A stretch of 64,000 bases of DNA from Okapia johnstoni (GCA_024291935.2 CM044320.1:53882001-53946000); one strand, 5' to 3'; positions 47,902-59,833 are shown, numbered from the stretch's first letter. Numbers and translations: made by a program. The notes: generated from the sequence alone by a model not told the origin.

Positions 47902-48144
47902 CCTCAAGTACTCTTGCCTGGAAAATCCCATGGACGGAGGAGTCTAGTAGGCTACAGTCCATGGGGTCGCTAAGAGTCGGACACGACTCAGCGGCTTCAC
48001 TTTCACTTTTCCCTTTCATGCACTGGAGAAGGAAATGGCAACCCACTCCAGTATTCTTGTCTGGAGAATCCCAGGGACGGCGGAGCCTGGTGAGCTGCCG
48101 TCTATGGGGTCGCACAGAGTCAGACACGACTGAAGCGACGTAGC
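47902..48144 (+). mobile_element. Bov-A2 SINE, only in duplication member A
   Basis: A 243-bp dimer in forward orientation with TSD AGACAATACCA at 47891..47901 and 48145..48155. The partner has the empty single-copy target at 61629..61639. The insertion therefore postdates the duplication, barring precise loss. Confidence 0.96.
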
Positions 48145-48436
48145 AGACAATACCATAAACACTATTTGGAAAACAAAGAACAACTTTTCTTTGGGCATAC
48201 CTGAATTGTTAATAATTATGAATTTAGCCTAAGAATACAATGTTTTCTATTACAAGCTATGTTCTCCATCTAATATTCTTACTATTCATTACAAACTAAA
48301 ATAAAAATAATCTTTTCTGTTTCTCCTTTCAAATCTTTATCTATGTATCTGGGATTTCAAAACATGAATGTGTGGGAGAGCAATCATAAATTAGGCATAG
48401 GAAAATTATACTTAATTCTTTGGAAATACATTAAAA

Positions 48437-48480
48437 GTAGTTATATATATATATGTATATATTATACATATATATAATTA
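48437..48480. repeat. (TA)n microsatellite
   Basis: A TA-rich run; the partner at 63803..63862 is longer and has gained GT units. Confidence 0.88.
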
Positions 48481-48614
48481 TTTAGTGCCTAGAGAGAACA
48501 CTTTATTAATATACAAATTTGTTGTCCTTTGGGAAATGGTGTTCATGAATCTCATCCTCCTGAGAACTCTCCATCATCTTTAGATATTTTTCTTTTGGGG
48601 CACAGAACGGCATA

Positions 48615-51600
48615 ATAAAACTACATGTGGTCAAGAGTTTATTAATTTGATGGCACTCTGGGTAGTACGTAGTAAGAAAGTATTCCAGTATATAAATGGG
48701 GACTTTAAAGTTAGTAGCCTAAAAAACTGTGTTAAAAGTTCTAATCAAATTGTTTCAAACTTTGCAATATATGTAACAAACTATAATCACAGATTATGAA
48801 GCGGAGTGAAATCCATTTGGGAAAGGAATGAAAATATCAGTACACTGTTCAGCATGATGACAAAAACTAAAATATTGAGGCAAAGGTATTTCACATGAAT
48901 GAATATGTATATATGTCTTCTTAGGGCACAAGTCCAGGAAACTATTATGAACAAACCGTACAGGGGAGGCCGGTGCAACAGCCAGGTGGAATTCAAATCT
49001 GTGTTTTTGCTATGAAATTTGGTGATCTGAAGATCAGCAGCAACTGTTATAATCTATTCCCAGACCTTCAGTCTCTAAGAGAGTGCAGGGTAAAGGACAT
49101 TCCTTCATGTCCTTCTGGACCCTTTTAATGTGGTCATCAAGACAGGGTGTCAGAATGGTGCCGTCTGCTCAGAGTGTAGTGGTCTATCAGTTCCCATAGT
49201 GTGGAGGATACAGGATTCATTCCTCGTCCTTCTGCTTCTGTTAGCCATTCTCCCCTCATCGTAGACCTCATCCTGTCTCATGCTTTAAACATCAGTTTAT
49301 ATGGTGTCACCTACTTCCATCTATTTCTCCAGTCAAGTCATCTCACCTAAACCCTAGACTAGTAAACCCAACCTCAATGCCACTTCCCTAAACCAAATGC
49401 TGATAGCATGCTCCTCAGATATGCTCCTTCCAGCGTCTCATCTTTCCACAGCAGTGCCACCACATAATTACTTGCAAATCCAAATTGTTGTTGCGTCTCT
49501 TCATCACTCTTCTCATAACTCATATTTAATCCAACTTGCAAATCTGTAAAATGCATTTTCAGAATATATCCAAGAATCCACTCACTCATCATTATCATCC
49601 CTGCTCGACAAAACACTCCCAGACAAGCACACATCCCCATCCTGGACCCGCACTGTTTCCTACAGGCTCCTCCTACTGCCCTCCCTCACCCTTCAACCTC
49701 CTGACTCTGCACAGCAGCCTGACTAACACTTCTAGAGAGCAAGTCACACCAGGTCCTTACCTCTGTTCACATCATCCGATAAACGCCATAGCTTACTGAG
49801 ATAACAAAAACACACCCTTCTAAAATCCGAGACCCCACAGGCTCTGGACGACAATGGTCACATCGCAATACCTTTCCTCAACCACAGCTGCCTCCTGGCT
49901 CCTCCTTTTGAATACAGTCAGACACTCTCCTGCCCTCATGCATTTGCACAGGAGCTCCACTGCCTGCAGAAGATCTTTCTGTCGAACATGCTAGTGGACA
50001 TTTCTTTCATGTCCTTCCACATCTGTACACAAAGGTCACTTTTCCCAATGAGTCCACTGTCCACCCTAGTACACAGCCACCTTCCCTGTCCCCTACACAC
50101 TTATATGCTGGGGTCACCATCCTCCAGAATCATTACCAACCTCTAAGGGAAACACTTCCCTTCTTACGAATATGTTACTAGGCATCCTAGTACACACTGC
50201 CCCTTCCCCCCTAGAAACAACACTGCACATGGCAGACAGGGTTTGGTCTGTTGTTATTCATTGAGTTCCTCCTAGATGCAAAAACGTGTGTCCATGTCTC
50301 TGTTCACACAACAAATATCAGTTGAATGAGTGGTCATAAAGTGCTATCCCCTATTTCTAGAGAAAGTGTCTTTATTAATGTGATCTCTAGGCCACATGTG
50401 CTCTTTGCAGTTACAGGCACAACATCATTCGCATTGACCTCATGTTGTCTGCAATTCACTCACACGCTGGATCTCCCTCCCTCCCACACCATTCAAGCCT
50501 AAGCCTGCACACCACACAACAAGCTCTTTATCACTTAGGAAAAGGAATATCCTTCACTTCTGGCTCCTATATTCAACCTGCTTTTCTAAATCCATGAGTT
50601 TAGATGGAGCCAACTTACCTTAGAAGATGTAATGGGCAGAAGAGGGGCAAGTGCAAGAGAAGAGAGGAAGTCTATCAAGAATTAAAGTCAATATAAGAAA
50701 CTATGCAAGTTACAGCATTGGTTTCTTTAAAAACATGGCGAAAAAGTTGGAAAAAACCAGCAAAATCTCTAGAAGTAGGGCAAGAGCTGGATGACTCTGA
50801 AATTTCTCTCTTGACACCCCTGATAATCCTGTGTGCATGGACCCCTGTCACTTGTGGGGACAATAACAGACAAAGTGACCCCTGCGCTTGTCATAGATGG
50901 TGTCATCCAGAGAAGAATGAGACCGGTTAGAACCCACCCATGAAAAGAACACTTATATATAACCAGCAACAATAATAGCAATAACTACCTAAATAAACTA
51001 AATAACAAAAATATACACCAATTCAAAAAAGACAGGAGCTAAGGATTGGACCAACCTGATCCTAGGCTAACCGGTTATGAAACGCCTCCAAACGCACCCT
51101 GCCCAATATATTTCGGTCCTGTAGATACAAGGCCCAGTTACTTCTGAGTCCTAGGACACAGGGCCTTGGTGGTATAAAGGAATTTTACTGAAGAGACAAG
51201 GACAAAGGAACAGGAGACAGGACCCAGCTCAGGAGTGACCATGTCAAAGTCCACCATGCACTGATCACTGACAGGGCCACAGGCCCTGCCCACACTCAAG
51301 CTCCTCACAGCCTCTGCCTGCCCCTCCGCAGCTGACTCAGCAACAGCAAAATGTGGATGGATTCTGGAAGGTCTCAGTATTTCAATTATTTTCCTCTTTC
51401 AAAAATATTTAGGAATCCTCAACTGTTCTTATCTGATCCCCTTCATGGCACCATTAGAAAAAACAAATATCTTATATAACAGTTTTAATTTTCAATAAGG
51501 AAAAAACACAGCATTACTCAGTGCATATGAAGCAAGACATGTAGGGATATGAGACGGCCCAGCCCCTCTCTGCTCAACAGGACAGTGGATCAGGGAATAG

Positions 51601-51959
51601 AAACACAGGTCAGGGTAGGGGAACGGGAACGGTGGGTATCGCTGGCCTTCCATCTCCCCACCTCCTCACGTTATGCTAATAGGAAGCACAACAGAACTTT
51701 TCAGATGCAGCGGGCAGAAAGAGGGGTCTGGGGGTCTGACACACAGAGTGGACGACATCACACAGTCCCCACAAGGCACTGTCTCACACTGTGAGAGAAA
51801 GAATTCAGGACTAGTTCAGTTCATCCATGCAAGGGCTGAGACATTCTCCATAGCCCCCGACAATGCCCACATGTCACCCCTCAAAGATCCCCACACCCAA
51901 AATGTTGTCCCCCTCAGCCCCAATCCCTTCCCAATCTAGTCCCTTTCTGTCCTCATCAC
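48615..51959. other. Unassigned DNA between duplication member A and the MHC-I fragment
   Basis: No gene recognised. From about 49 kb the sequence is C-rich. 49240..50340 resembles an L2 LINE 3' region ('caacaaatatcagttgaatg' near its end), at low confidence. 51200..51950 should hold the 3' untranslated region of the class I gene on the minus strand, but its limits are not visible. Confidence 0.4.
49240..50340 (+). repeat. Possible L2 LINE remnant
   Basis: Word order (C-rich 'ctgcctcctggctcctcctt', 'catgcatttgcacaggagct', then 'atatcagttgaatgag') is reminiscent of L2 3' ends. Diverged and recalled by eye. Confidence 0.35.
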
Positions 51960-53204
51960 CTTTTACAAACCGTGAGAGACACATCAGATCTCTGGGCATG
52001 TAACTGCCTAGAGAGAACAGACCAGACGTGTCAGGACCCACAGAGAGAAACTGGAGAAGGCACTTTGAGGAGGGTGAGTGCCAATTGGCCTCCTGTCTGC
52101 ACCCTCACAAGGTCTTCAGAATCACCCCTTCCATACTTACTTGAAGCCTGACTAATAGGTCCCTCCATTTTTACCTGTGAGGAAGAAAATACCATTGAGA
52201 GGCCAGGGAGAAGCCTAAGTCATTAGATTCCTAGAGGAATCCTAGTCCTTGACCCCAGAGAAACTTTCCTGGAACTGTGGTCAAAAACTCAGGCTAGAAA
52301 AAGGAACACAGAGAAGGGAGCCGCGTAAGGACTGGGCCACCCCCTCCTGGAGGTCATGTCCTCACAAGGACCATCCTTCTGATTTCAAGAGCGGAAAACC
52401 TGGTCCCCCAACTGGAATTAGGAAGGTGAAAATTTCTCTTTTCATTTTCACACGTGCTTTAGAAAAGAAAATGTTAGACTCAGACTCCAGACACCACATG
52501 TGGTGAAGCATTCTTTCCAGTAACCAGGCAGGAAACGTCTACCTGGGCTTGAAAACCCACCCCCATGAGACAAGAAAACTCAATCCCACCCTCCCTTCCC
52601 CTACCTGAGCTCTTCTTCATCCAGATCACAGCTCCAGCCACCACAGCAACCACGAGGAGAACCAGCCCACAATGATTCGCCCATGGTGAGGAAGGAGGTA
52701 TGAGGAGTTCTGTGGAGAAAGGAAGAGGCCTGTCCTCAGGTTGAGTCCTGACCTTTGCTGAACTGAGGCCTGAAGGGCTCCTGCTTTATCTGAGAGGAAG
52801 CTCCAGCCCCATCTCTCTCCTTACCCCATCTCAGGGTGAGAGGCCTCCTGAAGCCCTTCATGTTGCACATGGCACATGTAATCTCTGCTCCTCCTTTCCA
52901 AAAGCACAACCCCCCCCAGGCTGCCCACTTCCTGGAAGTTTCCGTCCCATGAAGGCCTGTCCTCCCACATCACCATGTCCTGGGTCTGGTCCTCCACCAC
53001 TGCGCTGCAGGTCAGTGAGATCTCCTCAGGGTAGAAGCCCAGGCCCAGCACCACAGGGTGACCCACGGTCAGAGATGGTGGTATGGGTCACATGTTCCTT
53101 TGGATGGACTGAGGAAGGAATCATAAAATCACAGTTTGGGTGTTACCATCCATGGTCACTGAAGCAGCATGTGACCATCCTGAGAAAGGACATGAACAGT
53201 GATT

Positions 53205-53610
53205 TTTTCCCCCAGCTTTACTGACATAAACTTAACTAAAATTGCACAAATTTATAGTGTACAGCTGCTTGCAGCTGCTAAGATCACTTCAGTCGTGTCT
53301 GACTCCTGGCAACCCCATGGACAGCAGCCCACCAGGCTCCTCTGTCCACGGGTTCTCCAGGTAAGAATACTGGAATGGGTTGCCATTTCCTTCTCCATTA
53401 GAGTGTACTACATGTGCTTTGATATATATAATTACAATCCTGTGAAGCTAATTAATGTATTTCACCAACTTACCTTATGTGCTGTGTCCCTGTTTGACAG
53501 GGTAATGAGAATGAATATTATAGATCAATTTAAAGTATATAATACAGGATTATTATTAACTAGAGTCCACCCCAGGCCTGTACATGCAGGTCCACCAGAT
53601 GTATTATGAA
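53205..53610 (+). repeat. Old L1 fragment in class I intron 3
   Basis: 'cccagctttactgacataaa' and 'ttgcacaaatttatagtgta' resemble an L1M 3' region, interrupted by a Bov-A SINE. Confidence 0.6.
53263..53401 (-). mobile_element. Bov-A SINE monomer
   Basis: A single A unit in reverse orientation; TSD AGTGTAC at 53256..53262 and 53402..53408. Confidence 0.92.
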
Positions 53611-54177
53611 CTTTTTTTACCTCTGAGCTACAGACATTCAGGACCATGGGTTTAGATAAAAGCAGCACAATAGCTAGATAACAGTCCTCAGATGATTGGC
53701 TGGAGATCAGGGATGATCTTTGTTTTTTAGTCCTTGGTATTTTCTATCTAGAATGAGATACTAGGAAGGAACTCTAAAAATGGAGGGGAGAATACAGGCT
53801 AAAGATTCCTTGAGTCTGGGTGAGCTGATGACTCAGAAAAGCTGTATGTCAAGGCTCCTAAGATTCTCTCAAGTGGTGAGCACAGGCCTTGAGAGAGAAA
53901 GTCATAATCACAAGATTGGTGGCCAGGGTCAGAGAGAGGGGCACCGCTGACCAGCTATTTCAGGGATAGTTTGTCCTGCTTCTCCTCAAAAACACTGGAT
54001 TCCTAATTGTCCTTCATAGCTGTGGGGCCCATTGGAGACTGTCTTCCTGTATGCAGTCCTCCCTCTCCAAAAAGAAGCTGTGGCGCTGTTCCCCTCAGGG
54101 ACCCCATTTTCTCTCCCACGTAGGGAACCAGCTCACCCGAGGGTGAGAACGTGGAGGGGGCCCTGCGCCCCTCGTAC
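53611..54177. other. Rest of class I intron 3
   Basis: No repeat recognised. It becomes GC-rich toward exon 3. Confidence 0.5.
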
Positions 54178-55151
54178 CTGCTCGCTGCAGCGTGTCTTCC
54201 CGTTCATCGCAGGTGTTCTGCCGAGCCACTCCACGCCACGTGCCCTCCAGGTAGTTCACTATATCCCTCCGCATCCGGCGCCTGCCACCTCCCAATTGCG
54301 CTTGGAGATCTGAGCGGCCCGTGTCCGCCGCGGTCCAGTAGCGCAGGTCCTCGTTCAGGCGAAGTTTAAAAAAAAAAATCTCTGGGCGAGTCGTAGCCGA
54401 ACTGCATGTACCCGCGAGGAGCGCCCGTCCGCCCCAAACGTCGCAGCCGAACATCCACTGGTAGGTGTGAGACCCTGACCCCCCCTACCACCCGCCGGTG
54501 ATTAAACCAAAACTGAATATAAAACGGGTTCAAGTCCCGCCGCTCCTCCCGGTCGAGGTGCAGGCGTGTTCCGCAATTGTGGGGTACGCCTCAGATCCCG
54601 CAGACTCGGCGATCCCTGCCCCGGTCCCTGGGGGATGGGGGTCGTGACCCTGGACCCGGGCCCTGCGTCGCTCACCAGCCCTCGCGTCTGGTTTGTAGTA
54701 CCGCGCAGGGTGTTCAATCCGCTCGGAAATTCTGTGCGTTTGTCCTTGAAGATTTTCCGTGCCTTCCGATCCCAAATACTGAGGCCCTTTCCTGCTGCAC
54801 CCACCGCGCCCCCCCCCGCGGCTCCGGCCTCGGATCACGGGCGTCGCTGTCGAACCGCACGAACTGCGTATCGTCCACATAAGCCTACGGGCGATGAAGC
54901 CGGGGCTCCCCGAGCTCGGGCCGAGAACGTTGCCCGTGTAGTAATAACCTCATGGAGTGAAGCCTGATGGGGGGGGAGGGGTCAGAACCCGGACCCTAAC
55001 CTCCTCCCTGGCCGTTCCGGTCCAAGGTGATGGGGCCCGGAGGGCGGAGAGGGCGTAGGGCCCCAGTGAGATGATAGAGTTCGAAAAGCGGCCCGAACTT
55101 TCGAGCGGGGAGAAAAGAAGGGGTCGGGAAGCAATGGAGGGTACTGGACGT

Positions 55152-55777
55152 TTCTGTGCCTGCCACTTAGTAGGCAAACCAAGAAAATCTATAGGAAAAG
55201 ACATCATTGATTTGTTTCCAGGCAAATCCCAAATTATATAACTGCATGACAGCAATTATCAGCTAAAAATAATTAAAATGAAAGCTACCCACAAGATGGC
55301 AGTGAATGAGTAACCAGTGAATGCATTGCATAATGATTTTAGGAATTTATTAATAAGGAATTGAGTTACTCTAGAGTGGCCATTTGAACACCTACACAAA
55401 CAAGAGCTGTATTTTTATCTGAATTTCTTTTTCTTGGAGATAACTGAGGTGATATTAATTAGGAACAGAGAAGTAAAAAAAGTAACCTCATTGAAAGTTT
55501 ATATCATCTTTGTTATGAGGGGGGGTGGATTTTTTCATAGTCATTCCTTGTTGATATCTAATAAAACTTTTGTTTAAAAATGTTTGAAAACAAAACAAAA
55601 GCTGGTACAAAAAAAAACATTAGTCAGTAAAGTGCACCATTTTTATTTTGATATTTTTCTTGCCCAATTGTTACAAATGTATCTTTTATGTATGAATTAA
55701 ATAGTATATTAAATTATGTTTTATAACTTTTTCCTTTGATGTTGTGTATAGCTTTATTTTACTTATTTTAAAGGTAG
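55152..55777 (+). repeat. Duplicated segment, second member (partner 1595..2169)
   Basis: A direct copy of 1595..2169 but 51 bp longer through many scattered small insertions. Its left edge cuts into class I intron 1. Its right edge passes with 2 bp of shared sequence (AG) into the BovB of the large duplication. Confidence 0.93.
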
Positions 55778-56985
55778 TTCCATATGTACAAGCTGGATTT
55801 AGAAAAGGCAGAGGAATCCAGGGATCAAATTGCCAACAGCGGCTGGATCATAGAAAAAAAAAATGGAATTTCAGAAAGAGTATCTGCTTCACTGAATATG
55901 CTAAAGCCTTTACTGTATGGATCATAACAAACTGTGGAAAATTCTGAAAAGAGATGGGAATAGCAGGACCACCTTACTTGCCTCCTGAGAAAACTGTAAG
56001 CAGGTCAAGAAGCAACAGTTAGAAAACGGGCATGAGGCAACCAACTGGTTCAAAAACTGGAAAAGGAGTACAATCAACGCTTGTATATATGTCACCCTGC
56101 TTATTTAACTAATATGCAGAGTACATCATGTGAATGACGGGCTGAATGAATCAGAATCTGGAATCAAGATTGCCAGGAGAAATATCAATAACCTCAGATA
56201 TGCCGATAACATCACCCATATGGCAGAAAGCGAAGAACTAAAGAGCCTCTAAATGAAGGTGAAAGAAGACAGTGAAAAAGCTGGCTTAAAACTCAACATT
56301 CAAAACACTAAGATCATGGCATCAGGTCCCATCACTTCATGGCAAACAGATGGGAAAAAACAATGGAAAACAGTGACAGACTTTATTTTCTTGGGCTCCA
56401 AAATCACTCTGAGGATGGTGACTGCAGCCATGAAATTAAAAGACGCTTGCTCCTTGGAAGAAAAAGCTATGAAAACCTAGACAGCGTTTTTAAAAAGCAG
56501 AGGACATTCATTTGGCTGACAAAGGTACATATAATCAAAGCTATGGTTTTTCCAGTAGCATGTACGAATGTGAGAATTGGACCATAAAGAATGCTGAGCA
56601 CCAAAGAAAATAATGTTTTCAAACTGTGGTGTGGAGAATAGACTCTGGCGAGGAGTCCCTTGGACAGCAAGATCAAACCAGTCAATCTTAAAGGGAAGTC
56701 AACCTGAATATTCTTTGGAAGGACTAATGTTGAAGCTGAAGTTCCAAATACTTTGTGACCACCCTGATGCAAAGCATTGGGAAAAGACCATGATGCTGGG
56801 AAAGATTAAGGCGCATGGGGGTAGAAGGAGGCGGCAGAGGAAGAGTTGGTGGGATGGCAATCCTCAACTCAATGGAACATGAGTTTAAGCAAACTCTGGG
56901 AGATAGTGAAGGACAGGGAAGCCTGGCATGCTGCAATCCATGGGGTCATGAAGAGTTGAACATGACTGAACAATTGAATGACAAA
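55777..56985 (+). mobile_element. BovB LINE, broken (duplication member B)
   Basis: Counterpart of 42131..43302. It has the same lesions plus extra single-base insertions (such as 'gtacaatcaacgcttgtata') that depart from both the partner and the BovB consensus as remembered. Confidence 0.9.
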
Positions 56986-56987
56986 AA

Positions 56988-57540
56988 ATCAAAATATCCA
57001 TATTTTTTCACAGAAACTAGGACAAATAATCTTAACATTTATATGGACCCTAAAAGACCCAGAATTGCAAAATGATCCTGAGAAAAAGAACAAAGCTGGA
57101 GGTATAACTCTTCCATATTTCAGACTATACTTCAAAAGCCACAGTAATGAATAAACAGTGTGCTATGGACACAAAACAACAGAGCATAGATCAATGGAGC
57201 TGAATAAAGAAACCCAGAAATAAGCTAACCCCGCCATGGGTAATTAGTTTACAACAAAGGAAGGGAAGAGGGCTTCTCAGATATAACACTAGTGGATAAA
57301 AGACCTGCTTGCCAATGCAGGAGACATAAGAGATGCGGGTTTCTGTCCTGGGGTTTGGGAAGTTCCCCTGGAGGAGGACATGACAACCCACTCCAGTATT
57401 CTTGACTGGAGAATTCCATGGACAGAGGAGCCTGGTGGGCTACAGTCCATGGAGTCACAAAGAGTTGTATGCGACTGAAGTGACTTATGGACTGCAGGCA
57501 TGCAGGCACAAAGGAGGAAGGAGAAGGTACAATTGGACAA
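56988..57540 (+). mobile_element. L1 ORF2 fragment (duplication member B)
   Basis: Counterpart of 43305..43868, again split by the shared Bov-tA. Confidence 0.85.
57270..57508 (+). mobile_element. Bov-tA SINE (shared by both duplicates)
   Basis: Same insertion point as 43582..43813. The TSD copies have extra bases here ('caaaggaagggaaga' and 'caaaggaggaaggaga'). Confidence 0.93.
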
Positions 57541-58030
57541 ATGACAATCTCTTCATTAAGTTTTGAGTATCCATTCATCCATGATAGTCATATCTTGGTG
57601 GTAGTAGTAATTATGCTGTAAGTAATCATAGGGACCCTTATATCTTTTTGTATAAGAATTTTAATTTTTCTTCAGAGAAATACCAAGAAGTGGGAATTTC
57701 TAGAATCACATGGTAGTTCCCATTTTTAATTTCTTTTATGAACTTTATAGTATTTCCCGTTAATGTGGCTACATCATTTACATTCCCACCAATAATTCAC
57801 AATTGTTCTTACTCCACATCACTGTTATGTTTGTTGTGTTGTCTTAATTATAGTAGTCGTTCTAAAGTGTGTGAGTTGACATCTCATTGTGGTATTGGTT
57901 TGCATTTCTCCAATGATTACCATTTTGAGTTATCTTTTCATGTGTCTGTTGTCCATCTGCATGCCTTTTTTGATGAAAATGTCTATTCAGCATTTACTGC
58001 ATATTTTGCCAATATTTCAAGTTAGGGCAA
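57541..58030 (-). mobile_element. L1 3' region (duplication member B)
   Basis: Counterpart of 43869..44310, with added bases scattered through it. Confidence 0.82.
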
Positions 58031-58457
58031 CTCAGTTGGTTACATCTACACAATTTTGCTTCTTGATACTAGGATCTCTGTCAGGTGTTCAGCTCTTCAG
58101 AGAAATTGCAAATTTGACAACATTTATGGTTCAAATTTCTGAGGCAAAACTTAGATTTCATTCTCTCATCTCTTCCTGATTCCTGGCACCTAGCTAAAGG
58201 ATGTAGTCATTGAATCCAACTGTTCCCAGAAAGGAATTATCTCCTTTCATTTTTCCTGGTAGTAAGCATAATAAGGAGGTTGGGGGTGGAGAGATACACA
58301 CATCTACTTGGAAAACCCAAGATTCCATCTAGATTATTCTTGGGAATGACATTTTACTTTCCCCTAACTGTATCCCCCAATCAGTCTGGTTGCCACACCT
58401 TCCAATTGGCAACATCTTCACAAGGGAGGACCTTATGGATTTGCACTTAATTCTGGT

Positions 58458-59824
58458 CCAGTTCAGTTAAGTTCAGTCACTCAGTCGTGTCTGACTCTTT
58501 GTGACCCCATGGCCTACACCACACCAGGCCTCCCTGTCCATCACCAACTCCTGGAGTTTACTCAAACTCATGTCCATTGAGTCAGTAATGCCACCCAACC
58601 ATCTCATCCTCTGTCGTCCCCTTCTCCTCCTGCCTTCAATCTTTCCCAGTATCAGGGTCTTTTCCAATGAGTCAGTTCTTCACATCAGATGGCCAAAGTA
58701 TTGGAGTTTCAGCTTCAGCATCAGTCCTTCCGATAAATATTCCGGACTGATTTTCTTTAGGATGAACTGGTTGAATTTCCTTGTAGTCCATGGGACTCGC
58801 AAGAGTCTTCTCCAACACTACAGTTTAAAAGCATCAATTCTTCAGCGCTGAGCCTTCTTTATAGTCCAGCTCTCACATCCATACATGACTACTGGAAAAA
58901 CAACAGATTTGACTGGACAGACCTTTGTTGGTAAAGTAATGTCTCTGCTTTTTAATATGCTGTCTAGGTTGATCATAACTTTTCCAAGAGGCAAGCGTCT
59001 TTTAATTTCATGGCTGCAATCATCATCTGCAGTGATTTTGGAGCTGAAAAAAATAGTCTGTCACTGTTTCTACTGGTTCCCCGTCAATTTCTCATGAAAT
59101 GATGGGGCCAGATGCCATGAACTTAGTTTTCTGAATGTTGAGTTTTAAGCCAACTTTTTCACTCTCCTCTTTCACTTTCATCAAGAGGCTCTTTAGTTCT
59201 TCTTCACTTTCTGCCGTAAGGATGGTGTCACCAGCATATCTGAGGTGATCTGAACTGATATTTCTGAACTGATATTGCTCCCAGCAATCTTGATTCCAGC
59301 TTGTGCTTCATCCAGCCCAGCGTTTCTCATGATGTATTCTGCATATAATTTGAATAAGCAGGGTGACAATATACAGCCTTGACTTACTCCTTTTCCTATT
59401 TGGAAACAGTCTGTTGTTCCATGTCCAGTTCTAACTGTTCCTTCCTGACCTGCATACAGATTTCTCAAGAAGCAGGTCAGGTGGTCTGGTGTTCCCATCT
59501 CTTTCAGAATTTTCCACAGTTTGTTGTGATCCACACAGTCAAAGGCTTTGGCATAGTCAATAAAGCAGAAGTAGATGCTTTTCTGAAACTCCCTTTCTTT
59601 TTCAATGGTCCAGCGGGTGTTGATAATTTGATGTCTGGTTCCTCTGTCTTTTCTAAATCTGGCTTGAACATCTGGAATTTCACAGTTCACGTACTGTTGA
59701 AGCCTGGCTTGGAGAATTTTGAGCGTTAATTTACTAGCGTGGGAGATCAGTGCAACTTTGTGGTAGTTTGAGCATTCTTTGGCATTGCCTTTCTTTTGGA
59801 TTGGAATGAAAACTGACCTTTTCC
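58458..59824 (-). mobile_element. BovB LINE (duplication member B)
   Basis: Counterpart of 44735..46082; TSD AATTCTGGT at 58449..58457 and 59825..59833. A perfect 14-bp tandem duplication (59249..59262 and 59263..59276) sits in the RT region next to the former YADD site and is absent from member A. Frames are broken. Confidence 0.93.
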
Positions 59825-59833
59825 AATTCTGGT

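Larger units (their letters stand above)
42131..48614 (+). repeat. Segmental duplication, member A (partner 55777..64000)
   Basis: A direct-orientation copy of 55777..64000 with the same succession: broken BovB (+), L1 (+), Bov-tA, L1 (-), BovB (-), then about 2.5 kb of unassigned DNA. Divergence by eye is a few percent, higher in places. This member alone has the SINE at 47902..48144, and it lacks the 1.87-kb BovB of the partner. Confidence 0.96.
51960..54963 (-). pseudogene. MHC class I heavy chain, exons 2 to 7, no exon 1
   Basis: A class I antigen-presenting heavy-chain gene on the minus strand. Splice-bounded exons: exon 2 (alpha1) 54963..54676, exon 3 (alpha2) 54474..54178, exon 4 (alpha3) 53108..52825, exon 5 (transmembrane) 52709..52605, exon 6 52174..52141, exon 7 51998..51960. 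Recognisable peptides are [15 protein letters not shown] in alpha1, LNEDLRYWTAADT and DTLQRA in alpha2, GFYPEEISLT and VQHEGLQE in alpha3, LVLLVVAVVAGAVIW in the membrane segment and SDVSLTV in exon 7. AG/GT boundaries are conserved. Exon 1 (signal peptide) is absent because the sequence switches at 55152. The frame is broken in exons 2 and 3. Exons 2 to 4 are 288, 297 and 284 bp against the usual 270, 276 and 276, so some breaks may be sequence error. Intron 3 holds L1 and SINE DNA. Confidence 0.9.

Noticed and set aside
55744..55947. Short novel ORF spanning the mosaic joint at 55.78 kb
   Set aside because: A chance fusion of AT-rich DNA with BovB RT residues, in the stretch suspected of sequence error.
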